From the NCBI GenBank assembly GCA_024291935.2, contig JAGTYA010000024.1:9486001-9550000 (forward strand): DNA of 64,000 nt, read 5' to 3'. A program made the translations under genes and the position numbers. How positions within the stretch are numbered: the stretch's first letter is position 1; every line of letters starts with the position of its first letter. Under the pieces are notes generated by a model. The model saw nothing but the letters and a program-made list of their open reading frames with translations, did no database searches and was not told the DNA's origin. This document shows, in pieces, positions 10,365 through 20,655 of the stretch. The stretch is from Okapia johnstoni. Lineage: Eukaryota > Chordata > Mammalia > Artiodactyla > Giraffidae.

Positions 10365-10462
10365 TGGGGATCAGAGTTCTGGTCTGACTGGTTATGTGAC
10401 CTTGAGCCAGTCCCCTCTCCTCACTTGGCCTTAATATTATCAGCTGTGGAGTGACAGAATTG
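10365..10462 (+). repeat. MIR relic, sense
   Basis: 'gttatgtgaccttgagccag' followed by 'cctcacttggcc' and 'atcagctgtggagtg' is a sense MIR core. Confidence 0.5.
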
Positions 10463-11094
10463 GACCACTGAGCTCTCAGTTCTGAGGCTGGATGTGGAGG
10501 AGAGTGGAGAGGAGGGAAGGAGACCAAGTAAAGCTCAAAGTGACTAAACAGGTGTCTGTGTGACTACATCCAGAGTCATCCAGGAGGTTATCATGATGAG
10601 GAAGTTTGGGCCGGTTTGTGATGGCAGTGACATCACTGCCCTCAGTTCCATCTGGGAGTGGGGGGCCCTTGCAGTACAGGCTGATGGACAGCAGAGGGCA
10701 TCAACTGAATGGCTAGGAATCCCAGGAAGGAGGAAGTAGTTGGTTGGGATTCAGAACATGATGGTTGGCGACTACCAAAAATTTCTCTCTTAATAACCAG
10801 TGATAACTGGAATGTATCCATGTGGATTTACTTAACAAAGATTAACTCCAGGATTAGTTCTGTTCTAGGTCTCAGGGAAGTAAAGAATGATGTTAGGAAC
10901 AAGAATTAGCTTTCATCTCAAATGTTGGTTTACTTTGATTGGAGCATCATGCCTGGAGCAAAGTATTAAAAAAAAATTCTGAGGCTGTATCCTGATTAAG
11001 GAGGGTAGAATACTGTGATTAATTAGCAACTTCTGTCAGGGTGACGTTGGGGAGGGACACACAAGTATCAGGTATTTGCTGTCTCTTCTCAATG
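10463..11094. other. Unique sequence, nothing recognised
   Basis: No recognisable repeat or gene. A 66-codon + frame (10709-10909) has no support. A run of nine A lies near 10970. Confidence 0.4.
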
Positions 11095-11215
11095 CAACCT
11101 CATTTTGGACAATTGAGTAAATTGAGACTCAGAGATGTCAAGTTTATATATACAAGGTCATGTACAAGATCACGCAGCTGGCAAGTGACAAAGTCAATAC
11201 AATGTACATTGTGTG
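11095..11215 (-). repeat. MIR relic, antisense
   Basis: 'gagtaaattgagactcagag', then 'aagatcacgcagctggcaag', in antisense MIR order. Confidence 0.55.
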
Positions 11216-11804
11216 ACTGAGTTGGCTGGCCAGGTTTCTGGGCCTGAAGAAACTGCATCTCTGGGCCTGCAGGGACTCTCTGGACATTGGTGCCATCACC
11301 AGTGACCATCGTGGTAACCAGCATGCTTGATGGTGGGAGAGAGCAGCAGATATATTGCCATATTGTCATGCAAAGATATTGGATACTTAGAGGTCTAAGC
11401 TGGTGACCAGTTGGGCAGGATGGACCATTCGAGTGCCCACAATAGGGGCCAAAGAGCAGTCAAGCAGTGGCAGAGCTCAGGCCTGACCCAGGCCATTGGA
11501 CTGGGGAGCCTGCCTTCATTTCATGGCATCCTATGCCTCCTGAGTTTCCACTGACTTCAGATGGTGAAGGGTGCCACGCTTGGCCCTTCTGGGGGATATG
11601 AAGGTGCTTGAGGCAGAGTTCCTATGTAAGGCACTTACTGCCTATTGGTGAGGACAAGTGTAGGGCATTGTAACACAAACACAAAGCAGGAGGAGGAAGG
11701 GTTTGTCAGCGGTGCCAGCAGCAGAGGGAGATGGGAGGGCAGTCAATTCTCATCAGGGGAGGCCTGGGGAGGCCTCATGAAGGAGGTGCTTAAATGTTAA
11801 GACA
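11216..11804. other. Unique sequence, possibly eroded L2
   Basis: No exon supported. Positions 11640-11790 ('gatgggagggcagtcaattc', 'ggcctcatgaaggaggtgct') faintly resemble antisense L2 but are too diverged to call. Confidence 0.3.
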
Positions 11805-11909
11805 TATTTATTGCAATTTGGAAGATACAATAGAACAAGAAACAAAATTACAGAAACCCTGTGATCAATCTCATTACACGGTAATAATTACTGTCAACAT
11901 CTTAATCAT
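11805..11909. repeat. Old interspersed repeat, family uncertain
   Basis: AT-rich 'acaatagaacaagaaacaaa ... ggtaataattactgtcaaca' text, similar in layout to 5380-5475. Confidence 0.3.
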
Positions 11910-12898
11910 GTGTGTACTCAGTCGCTCAGTTGTGTCCGACTCTTTTGCGACCCCATGGACTGTAACCTCAGATATGCAGATGGCACCACCCTTATGGCAG
12001 ACAGTGAAGAGGAACTAAAGAGCCTCTTGATGAAAGTGAAAGAGGAGAGTGAAAAGCCTGGCTTAAAACTCAACATTCAAAAAACGAAGATTATGGCATC
12101 CGGTCCCATCACTTCATGGCAAATAGATGGGGAAACAATGGAAACAGTGCCGGACTTTATTTTTTGGGGCTGCAAAATCACTACAGATTGTGACTGCAGC
12201 CATGAAATTAAAAGATGATTGCTCCTTGAAAGAAAAGCTATGAACAACTTAGACAGCATATTAAAAAGCGGAGACATTACTTTGCCTACAAAGGTCCGTC
12301 TAGTCAAAGCTATGGTTTTGCCAGTAGTTGTGTATGGATGTGAGAGTTGGACTATTAAGAAAGCTGAGTGTCAAAGAATTGATGCTTTTGAACTGTGGTG
12401 TTGGGGAAGATTCTTGAGAGTCCCTTGGACTGAAAGGAGATCAAACCAGTCAGTCCTAAAGGAAATCAGTCCTGAATATTAATTGGAAGGACAGATGTTG
12501 AAGCTGAAGCTCCAATACTGGGGCCACCTGATGTGAAGAAGTGAGTCATTGGAAAAGACCCTGATGCTGGGAAAGATTGAAGGCAGGAGGAGAAGGGAAC
12601 GACAGAGGATCAGATGATTGGATGGACATGAATTTGAGCAAGCTCTGGGAGTTGGTGATGGACAGGGAGGCCTGACATGCTGCAGTTCACGGGGGTTCAA
12701 AGAGTTGGACACGACTGAGTGGCTGAACTGAACTGAACTAAGGCTCCTCTGTTCATGGGACTTTCCAAGCAAGAATACTTGAGTGGGTTGCCATTTCCTC
12801 TTCCAGGGGATCTTCCCAACCCAGTGATCAAACCCATTTCTCCTGCATTTCCTGAATTTTATGTGGATTCTTTAACACTGAACTATCTGGGAAGCCCC
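11910..12898 (-). mobile_element. Bov-tA SINE, antisense, split by a BovB insertion
   Basis: The left part (11910-11962) is the antisense Bov-tA start, 'actcagtcgctcagttgtgt' to 'ccatggactgtaa'. The expected next phrase, 'aggctcctctgttcatggga', begins only at 12742 and continues to 'ctatctgggaagcccc' at 12898. The two parts make one SINE interrupted by 780 bases of BovB. Confidence 0.85.
11963..12741 (+). mobile_element. BovB LINE, 3' end, 5'-truncated
   Basis: RTE-class BovB, sense. It begins in the reverse-transcriptase catalytic region, where 'cagatatgcagatggcacca' reads YADG instead of YADD. It continues through 'gcatccggtcccatcacttc' and the conserved C-terminal part ('gtatggatgtgagagttgg') to the 3' end 'gacacgactgagtggctgaac'-type. 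The frames at 11910-12218 and 12219-12482 are pieces of its ORF2 broken by stops. It cannot make a working enzyme. Confidence 0.93.
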
Positions 12899-12942
12899 AT
12901 CTAATCTGTACTTACACATAAATACATGCTGTATATGTTTGA

Positions 12943-13120
12943 TTTTTTTTTTTTTGACTGTGGTGGGTCTTCTTTGCTGCATGGGAAGACTAAGCAGTTG
13001 CGAGGTGCGGGTTTAGTTGCCCCATGGCATGTGGGATCTTAGCTCACCCACCAGGGATCAAACCTTAGTGCTCTGCATTGGAAGGCAAATTCTTTACCAC
13101 AGGACCACCAGGGAAGTCCC
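12943..13120 (-). mobile_element. CHR-1-type tRNA SINE, antisense
   Basis: T13 run (reversed tail), 'gcatgtgggatcttagctca', 'ccagggatcaaaccttagtg' and the reversed head 'ccaccagggaagtccc'. Confidence 0.85.
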
Positions 13121-13146
13121 TGAATTGTCTTTTTCATGGCTTAGTG

Positions 13147-13331
13147 CAGCGGTTCTTGAAGAGTGATCCTTGACCGGCAGCATATCAGCTTCACCTAGGA
13201 ACGTGCTAGACGTGCAAATTCTTGACCCCCAGCCCCACTACTGAATCAGAGGCTCTAGTGAGCCGGGGCCAGCAGTCTGTTTTATCACATCCTCCAAGTG
13301 ATTCTGATGCTTTCTGGTTTGAGAACCACTG
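13147..13331. mobile_element. MER5A-type hAT DNA transposon relic
   Basis: A short nonautonomous hAT-Charlie relic. It starts 'cagcggttcttgaagagtga' and ends 'gtttgagaaccactg', the inverted hAT termini. The inside has 'aaattcttgacccccagccc' and 'actgaatcagaggctctagt', as in MER5A. The 8-base flanks gcttagtg and acttggtt match at five positions, compatible with an old duplication. Confidence 0.82.
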
Positions 13332-15289
13332 ACTTGGTTTACTGTGTACAACTTTCCATTGTCATTAAATATTCTTTGATGGTTGCGTGTTTAATGCTGG
13401 AGTGATCTTGTATTGTATTGACTTGAATAATTCTCCAAATCAGTGACTGTCTTGCATGCCTGTACGTTCACGTGTGCCTTAGGGCTTGTTTCAGGAGGCG
13501 GTGCCCCTAGAGCTGGTGGCATTGTGGGGTGGGAGAGGGAGGTGTTGCCGTGAGCAGGGCCGGGAGGGGAAGACGCTTAGACTGGAGCTGTCTCTGGTTC
13601 GGGACTGTGTGCAAACAGCAGGGCCCAGAGCCCACCCTCCCCTTCATCCCTTGCCCGGAGTGGCCCTGGCAGAGCAGGAAGCAAGTGGTGAACATGTCAA
13701 CATCAATTGGAAGGGACTTTGGCAAAAAGAGTCCAGATTTCCTGGAGCCGATGGTCTGTGCCGTGAGGCAGAAGGAAGCCACCCTCTGCCAGACGCAGAC
13801 CCAGCAGAAAGAAGCATAATAGCTCATAAAACAGCTTCGGTGCACGTCCCTGCTGGCCTTGGCTTTGGTTTGTTTTTGTTTTCTTTTCCTCTCTTTTTTG
13901 TGTATGTATAAAAATTGGATACACTGCTCAGTCCTGGGTTGCCCTACTGCCTGAATGGCCACTGTAATTCAACTACTGTCTTCTTCCCTGTTGTAGCCTC
14001 ACAGTTTCAAATTTGGGGCTCCATAGGGCCTCCCTGGACTCCCACCTTTAGTAGGTCTCCCGCAGATGCCCAGCCCCAGTCCTCAGAGAGTTCTCAAGGC
14101 CTTACCACCTGCCTTTCCTCTCTGGCTCGGCTCTGGGTGGAGTAGGTACAGGCAGGTGACACTGGAGATGGGAGGGCGGCTCCCACCAACCCAAATTCAC
14201 TGGGATGATGTGTGAGCGGGTAAGGCATCATCTGCGAGCTGTGAGCATACCCCAACCCCTAACCGGCTCAATGCAAGGCAAGGGACGCCCAAGCTCCAGG
14301 AGGCTGTTAATCTCTTGAGCCCCTGGGCACCACAGAGGGCCTGGGCTTTGGGCAGGGAGCTGCAGAGAAGGCCAAGGCTGAGGTAGCCCACACCTGTGAC
14401 CAGGAAGTGCTGGCTGAGGCCCTGGTCAGGTTGCAGCCCAGGCTGACCCACTGATCCTGTCATTCTGCAGCTCAGGAAACTTGCTGTAGCTCCCCGGGCC
14501 TATGAAAGTCCCAGAGTCCTTGCATGGGGTCAGGGACCCACCTTTCTATGGCCCCAGATCTCTCCAGCTGTGCTCCCTAGGATAATGCCTGATAGACACT
14601 GGCAGAATAAATGAAAGAATGAATGAATACTATGCTTGCCAGCTAAGCAGCTCACCTTTTATATTACCCACGAAGTGCCTGTTATGTTCTCCTGCCATCC
14701 TTCTCTCCACTGACTCAGACTCTGCCAGTGACTTGGCCTGGCCTATGGTGGCTGCTCCATAAAGGTTTAAAGTGAAAGTGTGAATGTATGAATGAATGAA
14801 AAGATGGGATTAGGTTCCAGGTGCCCAATGAAGTCACATCTGCCCCCTTCTCTGTCTTCCATGCGATCTGTCTTGTGTGCCTCTCACGGCCCGTGTGGCC
14901 TCATTTCCATCTGTACCTTGTGCTCTGTGTATGTGTTGTGGGGAGGGTGGCTTCTTTGTACCTCTGCAGGGTCCAGGGCTCTGCCTGGCTCAGACCAAGT
15001 TCAGGAGAGTGACCATCCAGCTGCAGCTCACTCCTGGTGGGTCTGACTCAGTCTATAAGTCACAGATTGCTCCACATTTAAACTGGGAAGAGAACGCTTT
15101 TGGGGGTTGTACATATTTATCAATGTGTTTTATTCATCCTGACTCCAGAAAGGATGATCAAAACAGACATGTTGACACTAGAAACATTAATTCAAGGCCA
15201 AAGCAAGTGAACCAGAGCAGTGAATGGAATTGAGGACTTGACTGTACCAGAAAATCTGGCTGAACCCCAAATTTGTCTCAGAGCTTCCT
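13332..15289. other. Unique sequence, no gene recognised
   Basis: Almost 2 kb with no supported exon. Frames of 141 codons (13486-13911, +), 151 codons (13507-13962, -) and 96 codons overlap in different frames, which marks them as chance. Short 'aatgaatgaat' tails at 14615-14630 and 14775-14800 look like 3' ends of eroded L2/MIR. No promoter or splice context was identified. Confidence 0.4.
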
Positions 15290-15545
15290 GGCCATTTCAC
15301 AGGTGTGTACACTGAGACCCAGAGAGAAAGGAAGGGACTTGCTTCAAGCCACATGAATAACAAATACCATGTGCTAAGCACCATCTTACTGAAACCTCAT
15401 CAGAGCCCTACTAGACAACCACCCCCAAATCCCCACTTCACAGATGGGGAAACTGAGGCACAAAGAGGTCAAGTAATTCCAAGTCCACATACCAGTTTCA
15501 AACCCTGGCTATGGAAACTGAGTCTTAGCCATTGCCCTATCCTGC
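15290..15545 (-). repeat. Two adjacent MIR relics, antisense
   Basis: One antisense core ('cacaggtgtgtacactgaga', 'gacttgcttcaagccacatg') is followed by a better preserved one ('cttcacagatggggaaactg', 'aggcacaaagaggtcaagta'). Confidence 0.7.
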
Positions 15546-15566
15546 AGCTCTCTAAATAAGAAAGAG

Positions 15567-15780
15567 GGACTTCCTTGGTGGTCCAGTGGTTAAAATCCAC
15601 CTTCCAATGCAGACGATACAGGTTTGATCCCTGGTCAGAGAACTGAGCCTGCACAGGCTGTGGAGGAACTAAGCCCATGAGCCACAACTAAAGAGAAGCC
15701 CGCACATTGCAACAAAGAGCCCGTGCTGCCACCCCACCCACCCCCCCGAAAAAAATAGAAAGAAAGAAAGGAAGGAAAAG
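15567..15780 (+). mobile_element. CHR-1/CHR-2-type tRNA SINE, sense
   Basis: Starts 'gggacttccttggtggtcca', has the B-box-like 'ggtttgatccctgg' and 'gccacaactaaagagaagcc', and ends in an A-rich 'gaaaaaaatagaaagaaaga' tail. Confidence 0.85.
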
Positions 15781-16479
15781 TGCTGAGGACCCACCCAACT
15801 CTGAATATTTTTCCGAGTCTCTGATGCTTTCAGCACACTAGCAGAGAACAGTGACAGGTTCCAGAGGAAGTGTGGCTGCCTAACAGTGGTTCAGTATGTT
15901 TTTCCTCTCAAGTAACTTCCATGTGACAGCCACAGCCTTAACGCAATGTTGACAGTGGCATTTCAGGTGCTGAGTGAGGGAGAGTACTTTAGGCTTGTCC
16001 AGCTGCCCTCATGGAGGAGGTCTTCTCCTCAGCAGAGGCCAAAGCCAGCTCTGCCTGCTTCTGGTGGCTGTGGGTGTCCAGGCAGACTCTGCTGTGTCAC
16101 AGCCTTGGAAAGTGTTGGTGCTCAGAGAATTCTGCCCAGGAAAAATTCTGGGCAGAATTCTGCCAACTCATTTCTTCAAGAGCTGCACTAAGGAGTCCCC
16201 TATCTGTTAAGAATGCTGAAAGACAGAAGACTATCCCCAGGTGCCCTGGGCTCTGATCTTACTGGATCTGTTAATTTCTTTGGAAGGAACCCAGCTGCGG
16301 CATATGACCTTGGCTTGGCTATCCACTGCCTCCGTGGCTCCCCTGGTGGCAGATGTGGTGTGTCAGTCCTACATTGGTCCAGCTTATCCCCCTGGCCTGC
16401 CTCTTTCACCAAGAGGCTCATAGGATCACTGGATTTGGGGCTAGGATGGAACCTTGGTGGTCCCCTCTGGGCCGTGTAG
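15781..16479. other. Unique sequence with a perfect palindrome
   Basis: No gene is supported. Three short overlapping + frames (15946-16256) are open at once, which argues against coding. The stretch holds the inverted repeat listed at 16126-16161. Confidence 0.4.
16126..16161. repeat. Perfect 14-bp inverted repeat, 8-bp loop
   Basis: Arm agaattctgcccag (16126-16139), loop gaaaaatt (16140-16147), arm ctgggcagaattct (16148-16161). The arms are exact reverse complements and each carries an EcoRI site. Confidence 0.95.
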
Positions 16480-16588
16480 CAGAGAACACAGGCCACCCTT
16501 CAAGGTAACAGAACCTGATTCCAATTCCAGATCTTCTCTGTGGGACCTTGCGTACAGTTCTTCAAATTTCGGAAATCTCAGCATTATG
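16480..16588 (+). repeat. MIR-like fragment, sense
   Basis: 'gcagagaacacaggccaccc', 'cctgattccaattccagatc' and 'tgtgggaccttgcgtac' resemble a diverged sense MIR. Confidence 0.35.
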
Positions 16589-16589
16589 T

Positions 16590-17905
16590 CCTAACACTAT
16601 TTTCTGCCCCACTCTCACTAATTTCTTCTCCTGGGACTCCAGTTACATATACATTAGGTAGTTCATTATTTTCCCAAAGGTTGCTGAGGCTCTGTTCACT
16701 TTTCTCCAATCTTTTTTTTATCTCTCTGTTCTTTATATTGGGTAATTTCTATTGATCCGTCTTCAAGTTCACTGACCCTTTCTTCTTCCATCTCCAATCT
16801 AATGTGAAGCCCATCTAGTAAAACTTTCATTTCCATTATTGTACTTTTCAGTTGTAGAACTTCTATTTGAGTCTTTTAAAATTAGTTGCAATCTCTCTGC
16901 TGAGTTTGGGTTTCATTTTCCTGCTACTTTGCACATCTGATAATTTTTTTAACTACAAATTGCTCACTTTTTTTTTTTTTGCTACGGATTGTTCTTTGTA
17001 GAGAGTCTGCATTCTTTTATCTTCCTCTGAATATTGTTGATTTGTGTTCAATTAGGTAGTTCAATCAACATTCAGAAAACTAAGATTATGGCCTATGGTC
17101 CCATCACTTCATGGCAAATAGATGGGAAAACAATGGAAACAGTGACAAACTTTATTTTGGGGGGCTCCAAAATCACTGCAGATGGTGACTGCAACCATGA
17201 AATTAAAAGATGCTTGCCCCTTGGAAGAAAAGCTATGACCAATCTAGACAGCATATTAAAAAGCAGAGACATTACTTTACCAACAGGGTCCATCTAGTCA
17301 AAGCTAAGTTGGACTATAAAGAAAGATGAGCACCAAAGAATTGATGCTTTTGAACTGTGGTGTTGGAGAAGACTCTTGAGAGTCCCTTGGACTGCAAGAA
17401 GATCCAACCAGTCCATCTTAAAGAAAATCAGTCCTGAATATTCATTGGAAGGACTGATGTTGAAGCTGAAACTCCAATAATTTGGCTACCTGATGTGAAG
17501 AACTGACTCACTGGAAAAGACCCTGATGCTGGGAAAGATTGAAGGTGGGAGGAGAAGGGGACGACAGAGGATGAGATGGTTGGATGGCATCACCAACTTG
17601 ATGGACATGAGTTTGAGCAAGATATGGGAGTTGGTGATGGACAGGGAGGCCTAGCTTGCTGTAGTCCACGGGGTCGCAAAGAGTTGGACACGACTGAGCG
17701 ACTGAACCGAACTGTAGGTAGTTGAATAACTGGCCTATCATCTTGAACCTGTGTGAATTTGGTTTTACACCTTGTTAAGGCAGAGCTGAGGAAGTTCAAG
17801 TTTTTTCCGAAGCCCCTCTAATACGCTGGGACTCAGCCTCCAAGTTCTTTCTTCCTTGTGGCTTTTATCCAGGCTTGTTTTGGGTTTTGGCAGAGAGGGT
17901 CTAGA
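16590..17905. repeat. Old L1M-type LINE fragment split by BovB
   Basis: The left part (16590-17061) contains 'cttctcctgggactccagtt', 'aatttctattgatccgtctt', 'aagttcactgaccctttctt' and 'ttatcttcctctgaatattg', typical of old L1M 3'-region text. It is interrupted by BovB and resumes at about 17728 with 'acaccttgttaaggcagagc' and 'atccaggcttgttttgggtt'. I did not establish its orientation. Confidence 0.6.
17053..17727 (+). mobile_element. BovB LINE 3' end with target-site duplication
   Basis: Sense BovB from 'aacattcagaaaactaagat' to 'gacacgactgagcgactgaa', 5'-truncated. The flanks taggtagttcaat (17053-17065) and taggtagttgaat (17715-17727) match at 12 of 13 bases. Relative to BovB consensus there is a deletion near 17305, where 'gtcaaagcta' runs straight into 'agttggactataaag', removing the 'tggtttttccagtagtcatg' region. 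Confidence 0.93.
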
Positions 17906-17922
17906 ATAGCCTCACTCAGGAG

Positions 17923-18139
17923 CAGGGTTTCTCAACGTTGGCACTTCTGACATTTTGGGCTGGCAGTTCTGTTGTGGGGGCCATCCTCTACCTTGTGGGA
18001 CGTTTAGCAGCCACACTGGCCTCTGCCCACTGGATGCCACTAGCAATGCCCACAGTCATGGCCATTGAAACTGTCTTTAGACATTGCCAAGTGTCCTCTG
18101 CAGGAATGGGGCAAAATCATTCCTGGTTTAGAACCACTG
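17923..18139. mobile_element. hAT-Charlie relic, MER20-like
   Basis: About 217 bases with hAT-type termini: 'cagggtttctcaacgttggc' at the left and 'ctggtttagaaccactg' at the right. Internal phrases are 'ctgacattttgggctggca', 'gggacgtttagcagccacac', 'actggatgccactagcaatg' and 'cattgccaagtgtcctctgc'. This length and order fit MER20. The 75-codon frame here is not a gene. Confidence 0.75.
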
Positions 18140-19439
18140 ATCTAAGGGGTGGTCTTACTTCCTGATATTTGGAAAGAATCCCATTATCAAAGTGCCTCAA
18201 ATACACATTTTGGCTTCCTCCTCAAATGAGACTACTCACTTATCTTACGGGACCCTTGACTACACAGAGCCCATTCCCCATTTCTGCACCTCACTGATGG
18301 AGCAAGTTACACATTCATATGTATTAAAGTACATCTGGGGGCAATCTTGGAAATTCCACAAATCGCAGTATAATTTTTAGGGTGCTAAGTTCACTATATG
18401 TAAATATTTTAAACAGACTTTAATATTTGTAACTTTATGTTGGCGTTTTCCCCACTTTTTAATATGATTATCCTCCCAAGGTGGAAATGACTGGGGCCAT
18501 CTTAGCTGTGAGGCTCAGAACATATTTCCTCCCTGGTCTGTTTTCCAGCATGCTCTGTTGATGGCTTCCTGCTGCCTTTCCTAAGAGATGTCCCTATTCC
18601 TCTCTTTCTTCTAGAGACAAAGGCTCTATCATCTTTCCTACAGAAAGACCCAAGGTCCAGCATTAGGCAAGGTTCCTGGTGAGGGATGGGGGTGGGCTCT
18701 ATGGTGAGCTTGTGGGGAACTTTCTTCAAGTCTGCTCTGGGCTAAGAAATCAGCTGAAACCTTATAGGAAGAAGGAAGTGATTTGGCTGCTGTCTACACC
18801 CTGTTGGGGCTTGACCCAAACTACACTTATTTTTCTCTACATGGTTTTTTGACAAAGTAAAGACGAAAAATGGTTAAAAAGAAACGGCAGTCTGAGGACC
18901 CTTCAAGACAATACTAGGCTTCATATGAATATGAATTCATATCTTCTAGAACCACAAGAACCTCCAGAGTGACCCCGTAACAGCCATCGTCACCCCTGAG
19001 GAATGATAACCGAGGAGGTGTGGGAAGACTAGCAGTGGGGAGATGAGGGCTTTTGTATCATTTTCAAAAAAGAGAAACAGGCAGATTCAGGCAAATCATC
19101 GACCAACCAGGAGGCCCTGCCTTACTTACCCTGTTGTAATATTCTACAACAGACCAGGCAACAGATGCTGAAAATGACAACCGCTGGGAGAAAAGTTTTG
19201 CCACACTGACTCATTTCCCTTTGATCTGATGAGCAGGCTAGGTGGTGGTGAGAGCAGGTGGAACACGACTGAGGGACCTCCCCAAAGGCTGTGCCCGATG
19301 GGTACGTCTCACCGTGAGCCCTCTCTTCCTGGATCCCGAAGCTCTCGCCATTCCCCAGTTTGTGTTAGTTCCTTGAACTGCCCCGAGTCTTCCTCTCACT
19401 TCTGGTAGCTAAGTGCCTTCACCCCTGTTTGTTCCTTCC
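18140..19439. other. Unique sequence with two small palindromes
   Basis: No repeat or exon is recognised. Positions 18800-19240 are non-repetitive and AT-moderate, and contain the palindrome atatgaattcatat (18929-18942) and the hairpin 19131-19152. They could be regulatory DNA, but nothing here proves it. Confidence 0.35.
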
Positions 19440-19698
19440 ACTTGGAATACTCATCCCCTGCCTGGTTTCCCAGGCAACTCTTCCTCATTCCTCCGACTCA
19501 ATTTAAACATCACTCCTCCAGGGAGGCCTTGACTCTGGACATCCTCCGCCTTCTGTATTAAGATATTATCTCCCTGGTCAGGACTGGTTCCACAACCATC
19601 CCAGTGTCTGAAAGCGCCAGTGTCTGTTGCATACGTTACTGTGTGTGGAGGGCAGGGAGCAGGTGCCTGTTGACTATCTGTGGGATCAATGAAAGGAA
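19440..19698 (+). repeat. L2 LINE 3' region, sense
   Basis: 'gttccttccacttggaatac', 'aacatcactcctccagggag', 'gccttgactctggacatc' and 'ttactgtgtgtggagggcag' follow the sense L2 3' order. Confidence 0.7.
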
Positions 19699-19942
19699 GT
19701 TTTGGGGGCTTATGTCAGCCTGTGTCCTGAAAAGTAGTTGAAGAACCTGGGGATAGTTAACCTGGAAAAGAGGAGGTTCAGAGGAAGTCTGTCATTTAGA
19801 AGGTAGGCTCTATACTTACAGATGATGTTGCAAATGGCAGAACCAAGACACACAGGTAGAAGTTAGGGGGAAGCAAGTTTTTGCTTACTTAAGTGGAACT
19901 CATTCATGCCAGAGACCGTGGGTTGCCTACACCTTCTCCTTT

Positions 19943-20195
19943 AAAAAATTTTTTTAAATTGGAAGATAATTGCTTTATAATGTTGTGTTCCTTGCTGCCA
20001 TATAATGTGAATCATTCATAAGTATACATATATCCCCTCCCTCTTGAACCTCTCTCCCACTCCCCACAACCCACTCCTCTAGGATGTCACAGAGCACCAG
20101 GCTGAGCTCCCTGTGTTATACATCAACTTCCCTTGAGCTATCTATTTTACACATGGTAATGTATATATTTCAATGCTACTCTCTCAACTGTTTAC
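19943..20195 (-). mobile_element. Ruminant-type L1 3' end, antisense
   Basis: Begins 'aaaaaatttttttaaattgg' (reversed tail), 'aagataattgctttataatg', 'atacatatatcccctccctc', 'agagcaccaggctgagctcc', and 'ttttacacatggtaatgtat'. This matches antisense 3'-UTR text of the artiodactyl L1 as I recall it. Confidence 0.7.
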
Positions 20196-20655
20196 TCCTT
20201 CTTTAGTAACAGAACCTCAGTTTTACTCAGGGCATCCCTGTGTCATTAAAAGATCACATTTTCCAGTCTATCTTGCAGCTAGATGTGACCATGTGACTAA
20301 ATTTGTGGCCAAATGGAAGTTATTGGGTGACACTTTTGGGAAAGCTCTTAAATGGAGTTCAGACAGCTGGCATATGCCATTTTACCTTTTCCCCTCCTTC
20401 TTTGCTTGCATCTGGAATGCAGACCTGATGGGTGGAGCATGAGCAGCCATTTTGGAACATTAGAAAACCATGAGGATGCCACGTGTTAAGGAAAGTGGAG
20501 AAGGAAGATAGAATGATCCAGAGATACTAAGACCACTGTAGAGCTACCACACCTACCCCAGCTCTTCCTGACTTACACGAGAAATAAACCTTTATTTAAG
20601 TCACTGTTACTGTGTTTTTCAATATGCAGTCAAAACCAGTCTTAACTGATACACC
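20196..20655 (+). repeat. Ancient LTR-like repeat, probably MaLR/MLT1-type
   Basis: 'gatgtgaccatgtgactaaa', 'gtggccaaatggaag', 'gcatctggaatgcagacctg', 'gagcagccattttggaacat' and a polyadenylation-like 'gagaaataaacctttattta', ending 'cttaactgataca'. The order fits a mammalian LTR. The exact family is uncertain. Confidence 0.5.
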
